A stretch of 64,000 nt of DNA from Anaerolineae bacterium (GTDB taxonomy: Bacteria; Chloroflexota; Anaerolineae; Anaerolineales; E44-bin32), in NCBI GenBank assembly GCA_011192015.1, contig DUET01000074.1, positions 42,863 through 106,862 of the forward strand, given 5' to 3'. How positions within the stretch are numbered: the first letter of the stretch is position 1; the number at the start of each line of letters is the position of its first letter. A program made the translations under genes and the position numbers. This document shows positions 18,692 to 27,563 of the stretch, piece after piece. The notes beneath the pieces are model-generated. The model was not told the DNA's origin. It made no database searches and saw nothing but the letters and a program-made list of their open reading frames with translations.

Positions 18692-19279
18692 TCAGGCAGG
18701 ATGGCCCACAGGCAGCAGATACAGGGGTTCATGGTCCTCGGGTACACCGAGCACTCGCTGAACCTCAGCGTCCTTGAATGCGCCCACTGGAACCGATCCC
18801 AAGCCCAAGGCTACGGCCTGCAGTGCCAGATTCTGAGCCGCATGCCCTACTTCCATATAGACGTAGCGCAGCCCCCGCTCGGTTCCATATTTGACCGCGA
18901 TGCGTTCGTAGACGGCTGTGATCGCCACAGTCAGCGGAGCTTGGAGAACGAATTGCTGGTCCCAGGAGGCGGAGCAGAGCTCGCCTCGCACATCGGCTTG
19001 CAGAATTCGTGTCAGCGTGTGCTGCTCTGGATCGTAGTGGTGGACACCCGTTGCCATCACGGCATAGATCTCTAAGGGATAGAGAGCCCCCGCTGAAGGC
19101 GCGGTTCGCCGTTGGCGTTTCGCGCGCGTTCCTTGGACGGACCAGAGCAATTGAGAGATTTCTTTGAGCGTCAGTGATTCATCGCTGAAGCTGCGTACCG
19201 AGCGTCGCATGCGCAGGGTTTCTTCGATGGAAGTTTCACTCGTCTGTCGAGGTTCGGGAAGCTTCGTGATCTCGCTCAT
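18692..19279 (-). CDS. SagB-type nitroreductase/dehydrogenase
   Basis: 'SIEETLRMRRSVRSFSDESLTLKEISQLLWSVQGT', 'RTAPSAGALYPLEIYAVM', 'GHAAQNLALQAVALGLGSVPVGAF'. Confidence 0.85.
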   Translation of the reverse strand: MSEITKLPEPRQTSETSIEETLRMRRSVRSFSDESLTLKEISQLLWSVQGTRAKRQRRTAPSAGALYPLEIYAVMATGVHHYDPEQHTLTRILQADVRGELCSASWDQQFVLQAPLTVAITAVYERIAVKYGTERGLRYVYMEVGHAAQNLALQAVALGLGSVPVGAFKDAEVQRVLGVPEDHEPLYLLPVGHPA

Positions 19280-19324
19280 GCTGCTTTCCAATCTACACAG
19301 GTGGCTGGTTGCCACAACCTCCGG

Positions 19325-21010
19325 CTAAACATCTTCTCCACGAAAGACCGACTGGTACTTGCCTCGGTTGGCCGATCGTGCGATCTTGCCGCTGCTGGTT
19401 TTGATGAGCCAATCACGATCGACAACTTCGACGTAGCGCAAGGCGATGTCGGAGCCCTTGGTCACGGATTGGCGGATTTGATTGGCAATCCGTTTTCTCT
19501 CCTCAGGATCCTCCTCATCGCTTTCGGCGATCACGACGACTTCTTCGCTGCCGACCTGCTCGCTGTAGACGCCGAAGGACACAACCCGGCCGGGATGTAC
19601 TCCCTGAACTTCACCTGCCAGTGCTTCAATGTCCTGCGGATAGATGTTCTTGCCGCCGACGATGATTAGATCCTTCTTGCGTCCGCTGACATACAGTTCA
19701 TCCCCAACGCGGTAGCCGAGATCGCCCGTTAAGTACCACTCGCCGTGGAACGCCTCGGCAGTTACGTCCGGGCGGTTGTAGTACCCGGTCAGCATGCAGT
19801 CACTGCGCAGCGCGATCTCACCGAGTTGTCGGTCTTGAAGCTCACGTCGCTCTTCGTCGAAGATGCGGATCTCGGTGTTGTGGATCGGAACACCCGACGA
19901 AACCATGGTGAGGGTCTCTTCGCTGCCGGTGGCAGGTCGGGCTATCTTCTGTTCTTGAAAGGCCTGCTTATCGATCACATCCATCTTCAAGGGCTCGTGG
20001 ATTCCGCCCTGCGTGACCGCGAACACATTTTCCGCCATGGCATAGCTGCTCGCCAGAGCTTCCGGTCGAAAACCGTATTCCTTGAAGCGTTCCAGGAACA
20101 TCTGGTGACTGCTGGCGTAGATCGGCTCGGAACAATTAATCACCGCCCGCCAACTCGAGAGATCGGCGCCTTCGAGATGGCGGTCTCGGATCTTCTGCGC
20201 GCAGAAGTTGTAGGCAAAATTAGGCAGCCAGGCCAGTGTGCCCTGGTATTTCGTGATTGCCTGCATCAATCGATAGGGAGCGCGGACCCAATCGAAGGGA
20301 GACATCATCACCAGCGGAATCTGGCGCAGGATGGGCAGGATGAAACCTGCGATCAAGCCCATGTCGTGGTAGAGCGGGAGCCAGCTTACGATCACGTCCT
20401 CGGCGGTCAGATCGATCGCGCGGGCGTAATTCTCCAATTGGTTGAAGATGGCCTCATGCGACAGGGCCACACCCTTCTGGAGGCCCGTGGTGCCCGAGGA
20501 ATGCTGGAGCAGGACGATCTCCGAAGGATCACGCTCCAAACCTCGCAGGAGGCTCCAATCCGGATGTGGATCGCGGCTGATCTCATTCTCCAGCAACACT
20601 GCGCGCACCGAGTTACCCTCTTCGAGCGCCTTGTCCACCTCGGATTTGAACTCCGGATAGGTGATGATCGCCGCTGGGCGAGAGACCTTGATCAGGGCCA
20701 TCAGGGAGCGCCGGTAGATCTCCGGAGAAAGCTTCTCTGTAAGAAAGGGAAGGATCGACGGAATGGCGCCCCGCAGGATGGCTCCATAGAAGGCAGAGAC
20801 CAGATCCATCCCATGCTGCTGAATCTGGATCACCAATTCGCCGGGTTCGATGCCGGCCTGCTCCAAGGCGCGTGCGTACCCCGCGGCTTCGCGAATCAGA
20901 TCGCCATACGTAACCACGCGATCGTCAACATCTCGTTCGAGCAGAACGATCGAAGTCTTATCGGGATTGTCGTCGTAAGCTTGTTTCAGGACTGTGGAGA
21001 AATTCTTCAC
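19325..21010 (-). CDS. Fatty acyl-AMP ligase (FAAL)-type AMP-binding enzyme
   Basis: 'LLQHSSGTTGLQKGVALSH', 'SWLPLYHDMGLI' (FAAL-like), 'GEWYLTGDLGY', 'SSGKIARSANR'. Confidence 0.9.
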   Translation of the reverse strand: MKNFSTVLKQAYDDNPDKTSIVLLERDVDDRVVTYGDLIREAAGYARALEQAGIEPGELVIQIQQHGMDLVSAFYGAILRGAIPSILPFLTEKLSPEIYRRSLMALIKVSRPAAIITYPEFKSEVDKALEEGNSVRAVLLENEISRDPHPDWSLLRGLERDPSEIVLLQHSSGTTGLQKGVALSHEAIFNQLENYARAIDLTAEDVIVSWLPLYHDMGLIAGFILPILRQIPLVMMSPFDWVRAPYRLMQAITKYQGTLAWLPNFAYNFCAQKIRDRHLEGADLSSWRAVINCSEPIYASSHQMFLERFKEYGFRPEALASSYAMAENVFAVTQGGIHEPLKMDVIDKQAFQEQKIARPATGSEETLTMVSSGVPIHNTEIRIFDEERRELQDRQLGEIALRSDCMLTGYYNRPDVTAEAFHGEWYLTGDLGYRVGDELYVSGRKKDLIIVGGKNIYPQDIEALAGEVQGVHPGRVVSFGVYSEQVGSEEVVVIAESDEEDPEERKRIANQIRQSVTKGSDIALRYVEVVDRDWLIKTSSGKIARSANRGKYQSVFRGEDV

Positions 21011-21016
21011 GCCGCC

Positions 21017-21268
21017 CTATCCTCGGCGCTCTTCGATCAAAGCAGCCAACTGCGCCAACGTGTCGAAGGTATCCGCATTGAGCTCAAAATCCTCGATGCG
21101 AACCCCAAACTCCTCCTCCACGAACAAAGCCAGGTCGACAAGATGGAACGAGTCGATCAATCCACCGGATATCAACGGCTCATCAGGCGCAAGCTCTCGG
21201 TCGTCTTGCTTGAGGATCTCTGTGGCCACAAACGTGGCCAGTTTTGGAAGGATGCTATCGGTCATCAA
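21017..21268 (-). CDS. Acyl carrier protein
   Basis: 83 aa with phosphopantetheine-site-like 'GGLIDSFHLVDLALFVEEEFGV'; adjacent to the acyl-AMP ligase. Confidence 0.88.
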   Translation of the reverse strand: MMTDSILPKLATFVATEILKQDDRELAPDEPLISGGLIDSFHLVDLALFVEEEFGVRIEDFELNADTFDTLAQLAALIEERRG

Positions 21269-21393
21269 TGGCCTCGGTTTGATCCTGAGCCTCTATGGGG
21301 CTGCAGGAAGGAATATCTCGGATCTTGCTTCGATTCAGGATGGGATCTCTACCGCAACCAGTTCGCCATAAATCAGGGCCTGTCAGCGGCAGA

Positions 21394-22617
21394 TCAAGGG
21401 ACCCAATAAGCATGCGGTATATAGACATAATCCATGCTGGAGAACTGCTCCCAACCCGGCAGTTCGAACATCCTGCCCTTGTAGATGTCGTAGATCTTCA
21501 TGAAGATATGGAAACCGGTGTCGTCTTGGCTCGTTCCCCAGAAGAGGATCTGGAGCCCATCGTTCGACCAGGATAACTCGCTCGCCGTTCTCAACATCCA
21601 CGGCAATTCATCCACCCTGACCTGGACATTGTTGACTACGTAGTAGCGGTAGGTCAGCAACGTGCCCGAATAATCGCTGCGATCGGTCACGATCAAGGCC
21701 AGGCGGTTGCCCTCCGGTGACCAATCGTAGTCCATATAGTGGTTGCCGAAGGCATAGATCATCTCTGGTTCCGAACCGTCCAGATTGGCATATTCCAGAC
21801 GATTGCGACCCTGCGTATCGGCGGTGGCGTAGACGATTCGATCTCCGAGGGGTGAGGAGATGGGACCCCGAATCTCGCCCGAGATCGACCGATGCACCGT
21901 CCCATCGACCGATGACCACATCAGCGACTCTCGATCGCAGTCGCCCTTGGCGATACACGAACCCGAGCTCCAGAATACGCCCTGTGCATCGTGCGTCGGA
22001 TAGACCTCAATCGGGTTGAGCCCCTCCTGGGAAATGAGCGTCGTCTCCGACACATCCGGATGTCCGAGGAGCACCACGTTATCAGTTCCATCACCCTCAA
22101 TGAAGACGATCTTGTGTTCGTCCGAGGTCCAATAGGCGCCGTGATCACCCAAATCGTAGAAATCCTCCGTCAACAAGCGGCGATTGGAGGCATCGAATCC
22201 CATCACGTAGAGCGATCGGCCGAAACTCGCCAGCATGCGCAGACCGCTCGGGGATACGCCCAGCAGCGTAAAACCCGGTTCGGTGATCGGTTCTAATACA
22301 CTTGCGTCCACGGTCATGCGGAAGATGCCCTCGGATTGGTATTCCCCACTGACGCGCGTGATGAGGCTGAAGGCGAGCCATTGCGCGCCTCCAGAAGGTG
22401 TCGGTCCCGGAGTGGGAAATGAGGTGGCCGTCGGTTCGGGTGTGGACGTTGCGGTCAGGGTTGGCTCAGGTGTAGATGTGTTCGTGGGGGATGGAATGGC
22501 CGTGTCCGGTGGTATCACGGTCGCCGTTTCCGTGGCCGGTGGGTTCACGATGCCGGCTATGGAGGCGCATCCCGCCAGGAGCATACTCAAAGCCACGATA
22601 GTGCTAAGCTTGCGCAT
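21394..22617 (-). CDS. TolB-like lipoprotein with Thr/Pro-rich linker
   Basis: ATG at 22617: 'MRKLSTIVALSMLLAGCASIAG', linker 'TSTPEPTLTATSTPEPTATS', propeller motifs 'WSPEGNRLALIVTD', 'LSWSNDGLQILFWG'. Confidence 0.8.
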   Translation of the reverse strand: MRKLSTIVALSMLLAGCASIAGIVNPPATETATVIPPDTAIPSPTNTSTPEPTLTATSTPEPTATSFPTPGPTPSGGAQWLAFSLITRVSGEYQSEGIFRMTVDASVLEPITEPGFTLLGVSPSGLRMLASFGRSLYVMGFDASNRRLLTEDFYDLGDHGAYWTSDEHKIVFIEGDGTDNVVLLGHPDVSETTLISQEGLNPIEVYPTHDAQGVFWSSGSCIAKGDCDRESLMWSSVDGTVHRSISGEIRGPISSPLGDRIVYATADTQGRNRLEYANLDGSEPEMIYAFGNHYMDYDWSPEGNRLALIVTDRSDYSGTLLTYRYYVVNNVQVRVDELPWMLRTASELSWSNDGLQILFWGTSQDDTGFHIFMKIYDIYKGRMFELPGWEQFSSMDYVYIPHAYWVP

Positions 22618-22664
22618 GGATTCCCTCTCCGCATTTCCGGTGCGCAACCGCTCCAACAACCATG

Positions 22665-23648
22665 CTACGGAAGCGGTTCGCCATTGACCGTTCTCCAGGC
22701 GCGGTCGAGCGTTCGCAATCCCACAAAGCTGCGCATGTTCCATGCAGCTGTGGTGATATGGAAACCCGTCCCATCCGTTGCCCAATCGATGCCATGGTCA
22801 GCCAAGGGTTGCACCGCAAGCCAGAAATTCCAAAGGGGAAGGTCGTAGTCATAGGCGACACGAGCGATGGCGGAATTGTAGCTGTGGTCACCTTCCCAAT
22901 TGTCTGCCTTGGTCGCCAGAAACGGCACGGTACCATGGTCCATCGCCAGTTCTACCGCCCGCCGCAGATACGCCTCATAGCCTTCGACCGTACGTCCGGC
23001 GTAGCGGTTCTCGATGCTGATGAAGATGAAGGAAGGCTTCCAAATGCGCAATTCGCACTCCATCGGCGTTTCGCCGGGAAGACAAACAGTCGGATCGGCG
23101 CGCAGCGGTGAGAACACCGCCGGGAAGTTCATGCCCCCCTTGAGAGAATACCCCTCCCGGCCGAAGGAACCAGCAAACTGATCGATGGTCTCCTGCAAGT
23201 AGCTGTATCGCTCACCGAGGGAATACCCCCCCGGAATGTCGTAAATGCCGAAGAAGGCCACCGGTATGAGCTGGCAGTCGCCGACTTTCGAGAAGTGTGT
23301 GGGATCATTTCCTGCGTCGATCCCCGCCCAATAGAGGTCGACCAGATGGTCTGGAAGATCAGGCACGATCGGCCACGAGCGCCAATCTTCCGGCAACGGA
23401 CGCGTATCCTGCGTCGGTGTCAGAGTCGGTCCTTGGGTAGGTTCCACGGGTGTTTCTGTTGTCTCCAGCATGTCTGTAGCCGTTGGAGATGGAGGCGCTT
23501 GCGTTGGATCACTCGATTGGGATTGTGTGGCCACCGGCGATGTTGCTGTTGGTGGATCCACCACGTCCGTTCCCGTCGAGCCGCATCCGGCGACCAGCAG
23601 AACTAAAACCATACTCAACAACCACAACTCGATCTTCTTCTTCAACAT
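22665..23648 (-). CDS. SGNH-hydrolase-like lipoprotein, GDC variant (paralog A)
   Basis: 'LLVAGCGST' lipobox, T/P linker, 'FSKVGDCQLIPVAFF', 'PTVCLPGETPMECELRIWKPSFIFISIENRY', 'FLATKADNWEGDHSYN', 'NFWLAVQPLADHGI'. Confidence 0.75.
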   Translation of the reverse strand: MLKKKIELWLLSMVLVLLVAGCGSTGTDVVDPPTATSPVATQSQSSDPTQAPPSPTATDMLETTETPVEPTQGPTLTPTQDTRPLPEDWRSWPIVPDLPDHLVDLYWAGIDAGNDPTHFSKVGDCQLIPVAFFGIYDIPGGYSLGERYSYLQETIDQFAGSFGREGYSLKGGMNFPAVFSPLRADPTVCLPGETPMECELRIWKPSFIFISIENRYAGRTVEGYEAYLRRAVELAMDHGTVPFLATKADNWEGDHSYNSAIARVAYDYDLPLWNFWLAVQPLADHGIDWATDGTGFHITTAAWNMRSFVGLRTLDRAWRTVNGEPLP

Positions 23649-23756
23649 TCCTGCCTCGTTTGAGTTATTTCGGGTCTGCCGATCCAGGTGCGGATGAGAA
23701 GCCGAGCGCCCAATCAACAAACTCCGTATTTCGCAATAAAGGGACCGCTTCAACGC

Positions 23757-24143
23757 CTACTGATAACCACACATCTTCCACTCGTCGTCTTCGAAGATGA
23801 CACGGAACGAGCGTCCTTCAAGGTCGAGAGTTTCCTCAACGCCGCCATCATAGCTGAAGCGGATGCTCCCGGTGCAAGTAACGGTCGCTTCGCTATCGAG
23901 CTCTTGCACTGCCTGACAGGAAACGTCCTCCAATGCGACTTCGTTGGCATCAAATGCTGCCCCCTCGGCACGGGCCTGCTCCTCCCATGCCAGGCAGGAA
24001 AGCCGAACGGCCGTAACTTCATCCTTGGCTACGACAGCCGCCAGATACGCTTCAATCACATCACCCGGCGAACTTCCCCCGCAGCTCACCAACATGAGCA
24101 TCAGCATGACAGCGATCACAGTCAACATCAAACCTCGTTGCAT
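23757..24143 (-). CDS. Small lipoprotein (DUF4878-like size and layout; unproven)
   Basis: 'MLMLMLVSCGGSSPGDVIEAYLAAVVAKDEVTAVRLSC...'. Confidence 0.65.
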   Translation of the reverse strand: MQRGLMLTVIAVMLMLMLVSCGGSSPGDVIEAYLAAVVAKDEVTAVRLSCLAWEEQARAEGAAFDANEVALEDVSCQAVQELDSEATVTCTGSIRFSYDGGVEETLDLEGRSFRVIFEDDEWKMCGYQ

Positions 24144-24523
24144 TGAACAATCCTCCTTCAATGTATCAACATCCTTACCCCTCAGGCGCAACCACGCTCC
24201 GCTGAATCTCCCGCATCTCAATCGTATCCCCCTCATCAAAACTGATCTACCGAAGATACAGCACATCCAGCTACTCGAAAGCCACCGGAGGTGCTGCATG
24301 GTCCGCGAAACGGGTCGTTCACCTAGGGCTCGCTGGTATGTGACGGGGCCTCTTCGCTGATTGGCCCCTATGAACCCCCAGATGGTCCTTTCCCCATGCT
24401 TCGATGCACGGGTGGAAGCCAAGGAAAGGCTTCCCGACCAAGGATAGATCGAATCTTACCACGTTCAAGCCGATTCTGAAGCGCCGTCCCCCTCCATTCA
24501 CCAGGGTGCGCATCCACCAAGGG

Positions 24524-26026
24524 CTACTGGGCTTCGATGACGATCCTGAAGATCGAATCCAGCGCTTGCAGGGTGATCAGATTGCGCATCGGATACCCCT
24601 CTTGGAGATTGGTTTCGTTGAGGAAGCCGTTACCCCTCACAGTCGCTCCTGAGGGGTGTACGCCATCCGGTCCCAGTCCGTCATTCGGAAGACCCTGCAG
24701 GGCGGCCCAATAATCCACCATGGGGATCCCATAGGCTTGGGCCAATTCGGCAACCACTTGATTGTAGGCAAGCACACGAGATTCTACCGAAGCCCTGTGC
24801 ATGGGAGGGATCGTCGTCAAAACCGGGATGATCCCCTTCTCCAGACTGGTTTCGATGATCTCGCGCAGCGGGTAATCATAGCCGCCCGGAGCGGTGCCGG
24901 CAACGTCGTTGGTTCCCAGCATGATGATCGCCACGGTGGGCCGCACCCAGCGGTATTCGCACTCCAGCGGGGTCTCGCTATCGGTGCAGTAATCCGCATC
25001 CCCGTCACCGGTCGTGATCACCCTCCAACTCGTCCAACCCACCTCGGCGGCCAGACTCACGTTGGCAAAGGAATTGTGGGTTCTCGCCCACGAGCCGTTG
25101 TAATAGTCGATCACACTCTGGAGATATGCATGCTCAAACAGATCGTAGAACTGCATCCCAAAGGGCGTCAGGAACGCCGAGTTGACCGTGATGCTGTCGC
25201 CGATCTTGGAAAACACATTCGGTCGATTGCCGAGGCTCAAGCCGAGCTCGTAAATCTCCCGCAGCTGGGAAGTGACTCCGGAAACGTGGGCATACCCAAC
25301 CGGGGCCGTGCTGGGCACCGCGGTCGGTTGCCCGGGACTGGGTGTTTCGTCGACGACCAGCAGCGTCGAGTACCAGGTCACGGGCACCTCTGCCAGGTCG
25401 ATGAAGACCTCGACCCAATCGGATTTCACCCACCCGCCGTCCAGAAAGGGTGTACGCACAGCCAGCCACTCGTTGTCCTGGGTCCTGCCCACAAGCGTTA
25501 GGGGCGTTTGGGCTGCAAGACCATACAGGATTTCACCCTGCAAGCTGGGTTTGGTCCTCAGCCGGAGACCACCCCCATCGTCCGTGACTCGAGCTGTGAT
25601 AGGCCATTCGGGTTCGGGGATCTCATCCGGATCCGCTTCCACGCCCGGAATGGCAAGCCCCATGCCAATTTCGAGCAATTCTGATGAAACCAAATCTGGA
25701 TTGGCCGCCACGATGAGATCGACGGTCACATCAAAACGCCTGGCGATGTCCCAGAGGGTATCGCCGGCTTGCACCGTATAGCTGTAGGGCGGGATTGCGG
25801 TTGGAGAGGGAGCACTCGTAGGCGAGAGCGTGGCCGTGGGTGGTGGGGTCGATGTTGCTACCAGGATGGCTTCCGTAGCCGCCCAAGGCCAGCCAGCATC
25901 GCCCGTCTCGGTAGACGGATTCAGCGAGCCGCTGATGGAAAGCACGGCAAGGATGACAGCCATAATGCCTGCCAAACCTGCAGCAACCCAGATGAGTGGA
26001 AATCCCCTTTGTCTGCCTTTGGTCAT
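24524..26026 (-). CDS. TM-anchored LysM + SH3-like + SGNH hydrolase (canonical catalytic motifs)
   Basis: LysM 'YTVQAGDTLWDIARRFDVTVDLIVAANPDL'; SH3-like 'LRLRTKPSLQGEILYGL'; SGNH 'FSKIGDSIT', 'IIMLGTNDV', 'DGVHPS'. Confidence 0.85.
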   Translation of the reverse strand: MTKGRQRGFPLIWVAAGLAGIMAVILAVLSISGSLNPSTETGDAGWPWAATEAILVATSTPPPTATLSPTSAPSPTAIPPYSYTVQAGDTLWDIARRFDVTVDLIVAANPDLVSSELLEIGMGLAIPGVEADPDEIPEPEWPITARVTDDGGGLRLRTKPSLQGEILYGLAAQTPLTLVGRTQDNEWLAVRTPFLDGGWVKSDWVEVFIDLAEVPVTWYSTLLVVDETPSPGQPTAVPSTAPVGYAHVSGVTSQLREIYELGLSLGNRPNVFSKIGDSITVNSAFLTPFGMQFYDLFEHAYLQSVIDYYNGSWARTHNSFANVSLAAEVGWTSWRVITTGDGDADYCTDSETPLECEYRWVRPTVAIIMLGTNDVAGTAPGGYDYPLREIIETSLEKGIIPVLTTIPPMHRASVESRVLAYNQVVAELAQAYGIPMVDYWAALQGLPNDGLGPDGVHPSGATVRGNGFLNETNLQEGYPMRNLITLQALDSIFRIVIEAQ

Positions 26027-26207
26027 GATTGTCCAGGGACAGTTTGGCGCTTAGTCTACCACAGCCCTGCCTTCCCAACTACAGATCATGTCCCCCACAG
26101 GATCCCCCGTCTCCCTACAAATCCCGCTACAACGAGCACGAAAGGGACCGAACCCTATTACCAGGGAAATCCTTGCCCTAACCCGGTTATTTCTTTACAA
26201 TAAGGAC

Positions 26208-26233
26208 GTTTGGTCCTGTCAAAGGGACCAAAC
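26208..26233. repeat. Inverted repeat in divergent intergenic region
   Basis: gtttggtcc-tgtcaaag-ggaccaaac. Confidence 0.5.
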
Positions 26234-26447
26234 CCAACACGTTGGTTCGGGCGTTTCGCTTCAATATCTCCAACACATGAGCACGCAAGCATGATCGCTT
26301 CTGATGCGACCAGCAGTGATGCAGGTGCTGCCGCCCGTACGAATGCACAATTCTTGACCTGGAGACAATTAAGTCCGAGCGGGGTTGATCCACGCATAGA
26401 AGCCAAGCCTGCCTCCGCACACCATCGCGGGCATCAAACATACGAGC

Positions 26448-27428
26448 ATGAGAATCCGCCCGACTCTTCTTTGCATGACATTCTTCGCTCTCATCTTCTC
26501 AAGTTGTTCCCTTGCGAGGTCATCCGATCCTTCCAACTTGGCCTTGCATGGGCTCCAGCCCTCCGCCAACCAGCTCTCAAATACAGGATCCTCCGACTCA
26601 CTCGCACCGGCACCCACGCCATCCAGCAGCAACGACCCAGGAAATCCCACGGCGAAGCCCACTTCCCTGCCTGTTGAATGGACAGATCTTCCTGTGATCC
26701 CCAACGTCAGCGACACCGCACGCCGGATTTATCTGGACGGCCTCGAATTGGGCAACAATCCGCATGCCTTTTCGATCATCGGAGACTGCAACAGTACATC
26801 TCCCTTCTTTCTATCCAGCTTCGATGATGGAATCTACAACCTGGGAGCCTATGCTGATCTTCAAACCGCAATCGATCATTTCGCCGGATCCTTCCATAGG
26901 GTGGGTTTCGGCGTCATGGTCGGGGCGAGCGCATCCACTATTCTCAGCCCGCTCTGCAGCAATCCCCAAATGTGCTTCCCGAGCGAGAATCCCATCGAAT
27001 GCGAATACAACCGGCATAAACCCATCATCAGCATCATTCAGCTCGGGACCAATGGTTGGGACGATCCGGACATCTACGCGAGCCGCATGCGGCGCATCAT
27101 CGAGATATCGATCGAGCACGGTGTCGTCCCCATGCTCGCCACCAAAGCCGATAACCGAGAAGGAGATCACGGCATCAACCGCACGCTCGCCCTTCTTGCT
27201 CTCGAATACGACCTTCCACTCTGGAATTTCTGGCTCGCCCTCCAGCCTCTTCCCAACCATGGCATGCAGGATGACGGCATCCACCTCTCATGGGGTAATT
27301 CCTACTTCGATGACCCAGGGAACATGGAATCCGGTTGGGCCATCCGCAATTTGACCGCGCTGCAAGCCCTGGACGCCGTGTGGCGCGGCCTCGCACAGAT
27401 AAACGACCCCGATACCCTGCACCATTGA
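26448..27428 (+). CDS. SGNH-hydrolase-like lipoprotein, GDC variant (paralog B)
   Basis: 'FALIFSSCSLA' lipobox; 'FSIIGDCNSTSPFF', 'MCFPSENPIECEYNRHKPIISIIQLGTNG', 'MLATKADNREGDHGIN', 'DDGIHLS'. Confidence 0.75.
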   Translation: MRIRPTLLCMTFFALIFSSCSLARSSDPSNLALHGLQPSANQLSNTGSSDSLAPAPTPSSSNDPGNPTAKPTSLPVEWTDLPVIPNVSDTARRIYLDGLELGNNPHAFSIIGDCNSTSPFFLSSFDDGIYNLGAYADLQTAIDHFAGSFHRVGFGVMVGASASTILSPLCSNPQMCFPSENPIECEYNRHKPIISIIQLGTNGWDDPDIYASRMRRIIEISIEHGVVPMLATKADNREGDHGINRTLALLALEYDLPLWNFWLALQPLPNHGMQDDGIHLSWGNSYFDDPGNMESGWAIRNLTALQALDAVWRGLAQINDPDTLHH

Positions 27429-27563
27429 GAGCGAAGGAAATCGATCCCAACGTGAACTATCAAGGTGCCACAACTTTCGACCGCCGGTTTGGTACGCAGG
27501 CAGGTATCCAAAAGCGTTCATGGGTGATTCGGTGAAGTGGTCGTTCGATAGGATGGTGCGGCT

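Noticed and set aside
19745-21409. 554-aa + strand ORF
   Set aside because: Antisense to the well-supported FAAL and ACP genes; composition lacks domain motifs. Typical GC-rich shadow ORF.
22400-22560. Short tandem-like repeats encoding TPTPTxT (also near 23400-23560, 25780-25860 and 28310-28390)
   Set aside because: Explained by Thr/Pro-rich linkers of secreted proteins; not a CRISPR or independent repeat array.
22618-22785. N-terminal extension of the TolB-like lipoprotein ORF
   Set aside because: A clear signal peptide with lipobox begins at the ATG at 22617.
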